Source: Amycolatopsis regifaucium (lineage in GTDB: Bacteria; Actinomycetota; Actinomycetes; Mycobacteriales; Pseudonocardiaceae). Taken from it: a DNA stretch of 64,000 nt. Below are positions 61,812 through 64,000 of this stretch, one piece after another (the stretch's first letter is position 1; each line of letters starts with the position of its first letter). The notes under the pieces were generated by a model that was not told the origin of the DNA, did no database searches, and worked only from the letters and a program-made list of their open reading frames with translations. The stretch covers positions 124,001-188,000 of the forward strand of contig NZ_LQCI01000051.1 in NCBI RefSeq assembly GCF_001613935.1, read 5' to 3'. The position numbers and the translations under genes are program-made.

Positions 61812-63031
61812 CGGACGGTCACCTCCGTTCCGCGCAACGCCGGGCCCACGAGCACGCTGCTCCAGTCCGGGACCTCGGCCGGCCTCATCCCGAGCGACGG
61901 CGCCAGCAACTCGGCGACCAGCCCTCGTTCCCCCTTCGAATTGGCCGGGCCGAGGTCCCCATCGGCGGCGAACGACACCGCCGCCGAAGACCCACCCCCG
62001 CCGTAACACCGCGGACCGCCCTTCTGGTCGAACCGCGGATCGTCCCGGCCCGGCACGTACTTGTCCCTCGGCTCGTGGACGGACAGCGTCACGTGCAGTC
62101 CCGGCTCCCCGGTTCCCTTGCCCAAGGCCTTTTCCATCACCGGCTTGAGCCTGTTCACCGCGTCGAAGAGACAGGGGAACTCGGGCGAGTACCGCGAGAG
62201 CAGTTCCAGGGTCGGCCTGCTCTTCACGCTGACGCCGATGATGTTCTCCTTGTTCTGCACCAGGAACTTGTTCAGGTCACCACTCGCGGTGGTGACGCTG
62301 GTGTACAGCTTGTCGAGGTCGGCGCGAGTGTCCACAATGGTCTTCGCCGTCGTGGAGAGATCCGAGAGCGCCTTGAGGATGTCCGGCGCGGCCCCGGTGT
62401 AGAGGTCGGCCACGTCGGCGGCACGGCTGATGTCGGCCTTGAACCGCGGCATCAGCGGGTTCACCTGGCCGAGGAGGTCGTTGAGCTGGACGATGCTGTC
62501 CCCCAGCGACTTCCCGCGATTGTCGAGCGCGAGCGAGATGGCGCCGAGCGAGCTGTTGAGCTTCTGGGGCTGCACCGCGCGCAACAGAGGCAGCAGATCG
62601 CCGAGCACCCGCTCCAGTTCGATCGCGTTGGCCGAGTGGTCCTGGGTGATGACGTCACCGTCCCGCAGCGAGCCGCCCGCGGGGCGATCGGGCAGGACGA
62701 GGTTGACGTAACGCTCACCGAACACCGTCTTCGGCAGCAACCGGGCCGAGACGTTCCTGGGCAGCTGATCGATCTTCGCCGGGTCGATGGCGAGATCGAT
62801 CTCGGCGCCGTCCGCGCTGCCTCGGACCGCCCGGACCTCGCCGAACGGGACACCGCGGACCTTGACCTCGGCGGGCGGGGCAAGCTGGTTGCCGACCCGG
62901 TCGGTTTTGAGCGTGACCAGTTCCGCGCGATCGAAGTCCTTGTTGAAGATCGCGACGGCCAGCCAGCCGAGCAATACCAGGATGACGAGGAAGATCACCC
63001 CGGCGACCTGCGTCCGTGCCCGCGTGCTCAT
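61808..63031 (-). CDS. mceA: MceA-type lipid-transfer protein
   Basis: 407 residues, the longest Mce subunit as usual. Anchor V-A-G-V-I-F-L-V-I-L-V-L-L-G-W; MCE domain near 40-120 with P-P-A-E-V-K-V-R-G-V-P-F-G-E-V. Helical middle and a C-terminal R-F-D-Q-K-G-G-P-R-C-Y-G-G-G segment typical of MceA. Start overlaps the YrbEB stop (ATGA). Confidence 0.92.
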   Translation of the reverse strand: MSTRARTQVAGVIFLVILVLLGWLAVAIFNKDFDRAELVTLKTDRVGNQLAPPAEVKVRGVPFGEVRAVRGSADGAEIDLAIDPAKIDQLPRNVSARLLPKTVFGERYVNLVLPDRPAGGSLRDGDVITQDHSANAIELERVLGDLLPLLRAVQPQKLNSSLGAISLALDNRGKSLGDSIVQLNDLLGQVNPLMPRFKADISRAADVADLYTGAAPDILKALSDLSTTAKTIVDTRADLDKLYTSVTTASGDLNKFLVQNKENIIGVSVKSRPTLELLSRYSPEFPCLFDAVNRLKPVMEKALGKGTGEPGLHVTLSVHEPRDKYVPGRDDPRFDQKGGPRCYGGGGSSAAVSFAADGDLGPANSKGERGLVAELLAPSLGMRPAEVPDWSSVLVGPALRGTEVTVR

Positions 63032-63867
63032 CCGGACACCTTCACCGTCGTGGTCGCGCCCCAGATCGCCAGGCTGAGGAACAGGTCCAGCACGCTGATG
63101 AGCACGATCGACGTCCGCACCGCGCGGCCGACGGCGACCCCGACCCCGGCCGGGCCGCCCGCCGCGCGATAGCCGTAGAAACAGTGCGTGAGGATGACGC
63201 CGACGCTGAACACCAGGACCTTGCCGAACGACCACAGAACGTCTTCGGGCGGTAAGAACAGGGAAAAATAGTGATCGTAGGTTCCGCCGGACTGTCCGAA
63301 GAAGACGACCGTCGTCACCCGCGAACCGAGGTAGGAGATCAGCAGGCCGATCACGTACAGCGGGATGATCGCGATGAACCCGGCCACGATCCGCGTGGTG
63401 ACGAGATACGGCATGCTGCGCACGGCCATCACTTCGAGCGCGTCGATCTCTTCGGAGATCCTCATGGCGCCCAGTTGCGCGGTGAATCCGGCGCCGACCG
63501 TCGCCGACAACGCGAGCCCCGCCGACAGCGGGGCGATCTCCCGGGTGTTGAAGTACGCGGTGAGGAAACCGGTCATCGCGGAGATGTTGATCTGGTTGAG
63601 CGCGCTGAAACCTTGTAGCCCCACCGTGATCCCGGTGAACACGCACAGACCGACCATCACGCCGACGGTGCCGCCGATCACCGCGAGCGCGCCGCTGCCG
63701 AAGGTGACCTCGGCGAGCAGGCGCACCACTTCGCGGAAGTAGCGGGTGACGGCCATCGGGATCGCCGCGAGCGCGCGGATGTAGAACAGCAACTGGTCGC
63801 CCAGCTCGAAAAGACTGTTGCCGGGGCGCTTGAACGCTTTGCGGGCCCGTTCGGGGACGCTGGTCAC
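63028..63867 (-). CDS. yrbEB: YrbEB-type (MlaE) permease subunit
   Basis: 279 residues from a GTG. Multi-spanning MlaE-family permease: A-L-A-V-I-G-G-T-V-G-V-M-V near 60, then the conserved E-Q-box-like loop R-I-S-E-E-I-D-A-L-E-V-M near 137-148 that contacts the MceG-type ATPase. It overlaps mceA. With YrbEA it forms the membrane channel of the importer; the ATPase is usually encoded elsewhere. Confidence 0.92.
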   Translation of the reverse strand: MTSVPERARKAFKRPGNSLFELGDQLLFYIRALAAIPMAVTRYFREVVRLLAEVTFGSGALAVIGGTVGVMVGLCVFTGITVGLQGFSALNQINISAMTGFLTAYFNTREIAPLSAGLALSATVGAGFTAQLGAMRISEEIDALEVMAVRSMPYLVTTRIVAGFIAIIPLYVIGLLISYLGSRVTTVVFFGQSGGTYDHYFSLFLPPEDVLWSFGKVLVFSVGVILTHCFYGYRAAGGPAGVGVAVGRAVRTSIVLISVLDLFLSLAIWGATTTVKVSG

Positions 63868-63871
63868 GGGA

Positions 63872-64000
63872 TCAGGTTCCCTTCGCGGGGACGAGCTGCA
63901 GGTACAGCGCGGTCAGGACGGTGTTGACGAAGAACAGGAGCAGGAACGTGATCACCACCGACTGGTTGACGACGTCGCCGACGCCCTTGGGGCCGCCTCT
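63872..64000 (-). CDS. yrbEA: YrbEA-type permease subunit, C-terminal end only
   Basis: The minus frame ending at 63872 gives G-G-P-K-G-V-G-D-V-V-N-Q-S-V-V-I-T-F-L-L and ends Y-L-Q-L-V-P-A-K-G-T, the usual YrbEA terminus. The N-terminal part and the operon's promoter are beyond the right edge. It is 4 bp from the YrbEB start. Confidence 0.85.
   Translation of the reverse strand, partial: RGGPKGVGDVVNQSVVITFLLLFFVNTVLTALYLQLVPAKGT

Noticed and set aside
55524..64000. Assigning the mce operon to the cholesterol-type Mce4 or to Mce1
   Set aside because: No steroid-degradation or FadD5-type neighbour is visible and subunit sequences alone do not settle the class by eye.

Overview
This is a GC-rich actinobacterial chromosome segment, most likely from Amycolatopsis or a close relative in the Pseudonocardiaceae. 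The reasons are strong G/C third-position bias, many GTG starts, 1-20 bp gene overlaps, a complete-looking mce/yrbE locus, tandem PucR-type regulators, and dispersed GC-rich palindromes at gene ends. The genus is inferred; there is no rRNA or core marker in the window.

Layout. (1) 1-4950, minus: a specialised-metabolism operon of type II thioesterase, stand-alone adenylation-PCP protein, flavin halogenase and a Kef-type antiporter that runs off the left edge. (2) 5369-6925: two gene remnants (SGNH hydrolase, TetR) that have lost their facing 5' ends, then a MarR gene whose palindrome overlaps its start codon. (3) 7535-11599: fused indolepyruvate ferredoxin oxidoreductase with a divergent Lrp regulator. 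(4) 11604-14919: WYL regulator divergent from a UvrA-like ABC protein, with an 8+8 bp palindrome between them. (5) 15200-18181: a YidC insertase preceded by a small DUF6412-like membrane protein ending in an R-A-P-S motif, with switchable RNA pairing over the yidC ribosome site; then an ABC-F gene. (6) 18280-25923: YdcF-like protein, methyltransferase, a second ABC-F gene with a leader peptide and Shine-Dalgarno-sequestering structure, PRC/DUF2382 stress protein, TerC behind a yybP-ykoY-like leader, and a flavin/F420 luciferase-like oxidoreductase.

(7) 26206-38384: an AHSA1 protein, then a lipid locus. On the minus strand are an antigen-85-like secreted acyltransferase, an SDR and a glycosyltransferase. 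On the plus strand are a secreted protein, a fatty acyl-AMP ligase, a Pks13-like ACP-KS-AT-ACP-TE synthase and an MFS exporter. The parts resemble the mycolate condensation pathway, although Amycolatopsis is not known to make mycolic acids. (8) 38543-45437: two tRNA-Val genes, two tandem receptor kinases, a P1B-ATPase remnant and two secreted DUF6801-like paralogues. (9) 45925-48329: lipoprotein, secretory lipase, GtrA-like protein. (10) 48448-55406: four PucR-type regulators and an alpha/beta hydrolase. (11) 55524-64000, minus: yrbEA(partial)-yrbEB-mceABCDEF plus two Mce-associated genes, a lipid importer operon continuing past the right edge.

The most notable signals are regulatory RNA: a candidate nascent-chain arrest switch at yidC, a candidate drug-sensing translational attenuator at the second ABC-F gene, and a Mn-type riboswitch at terC. 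The mycolate-like cassette and a family of 46- and 57-bp intergenic palindromes are the other main points.
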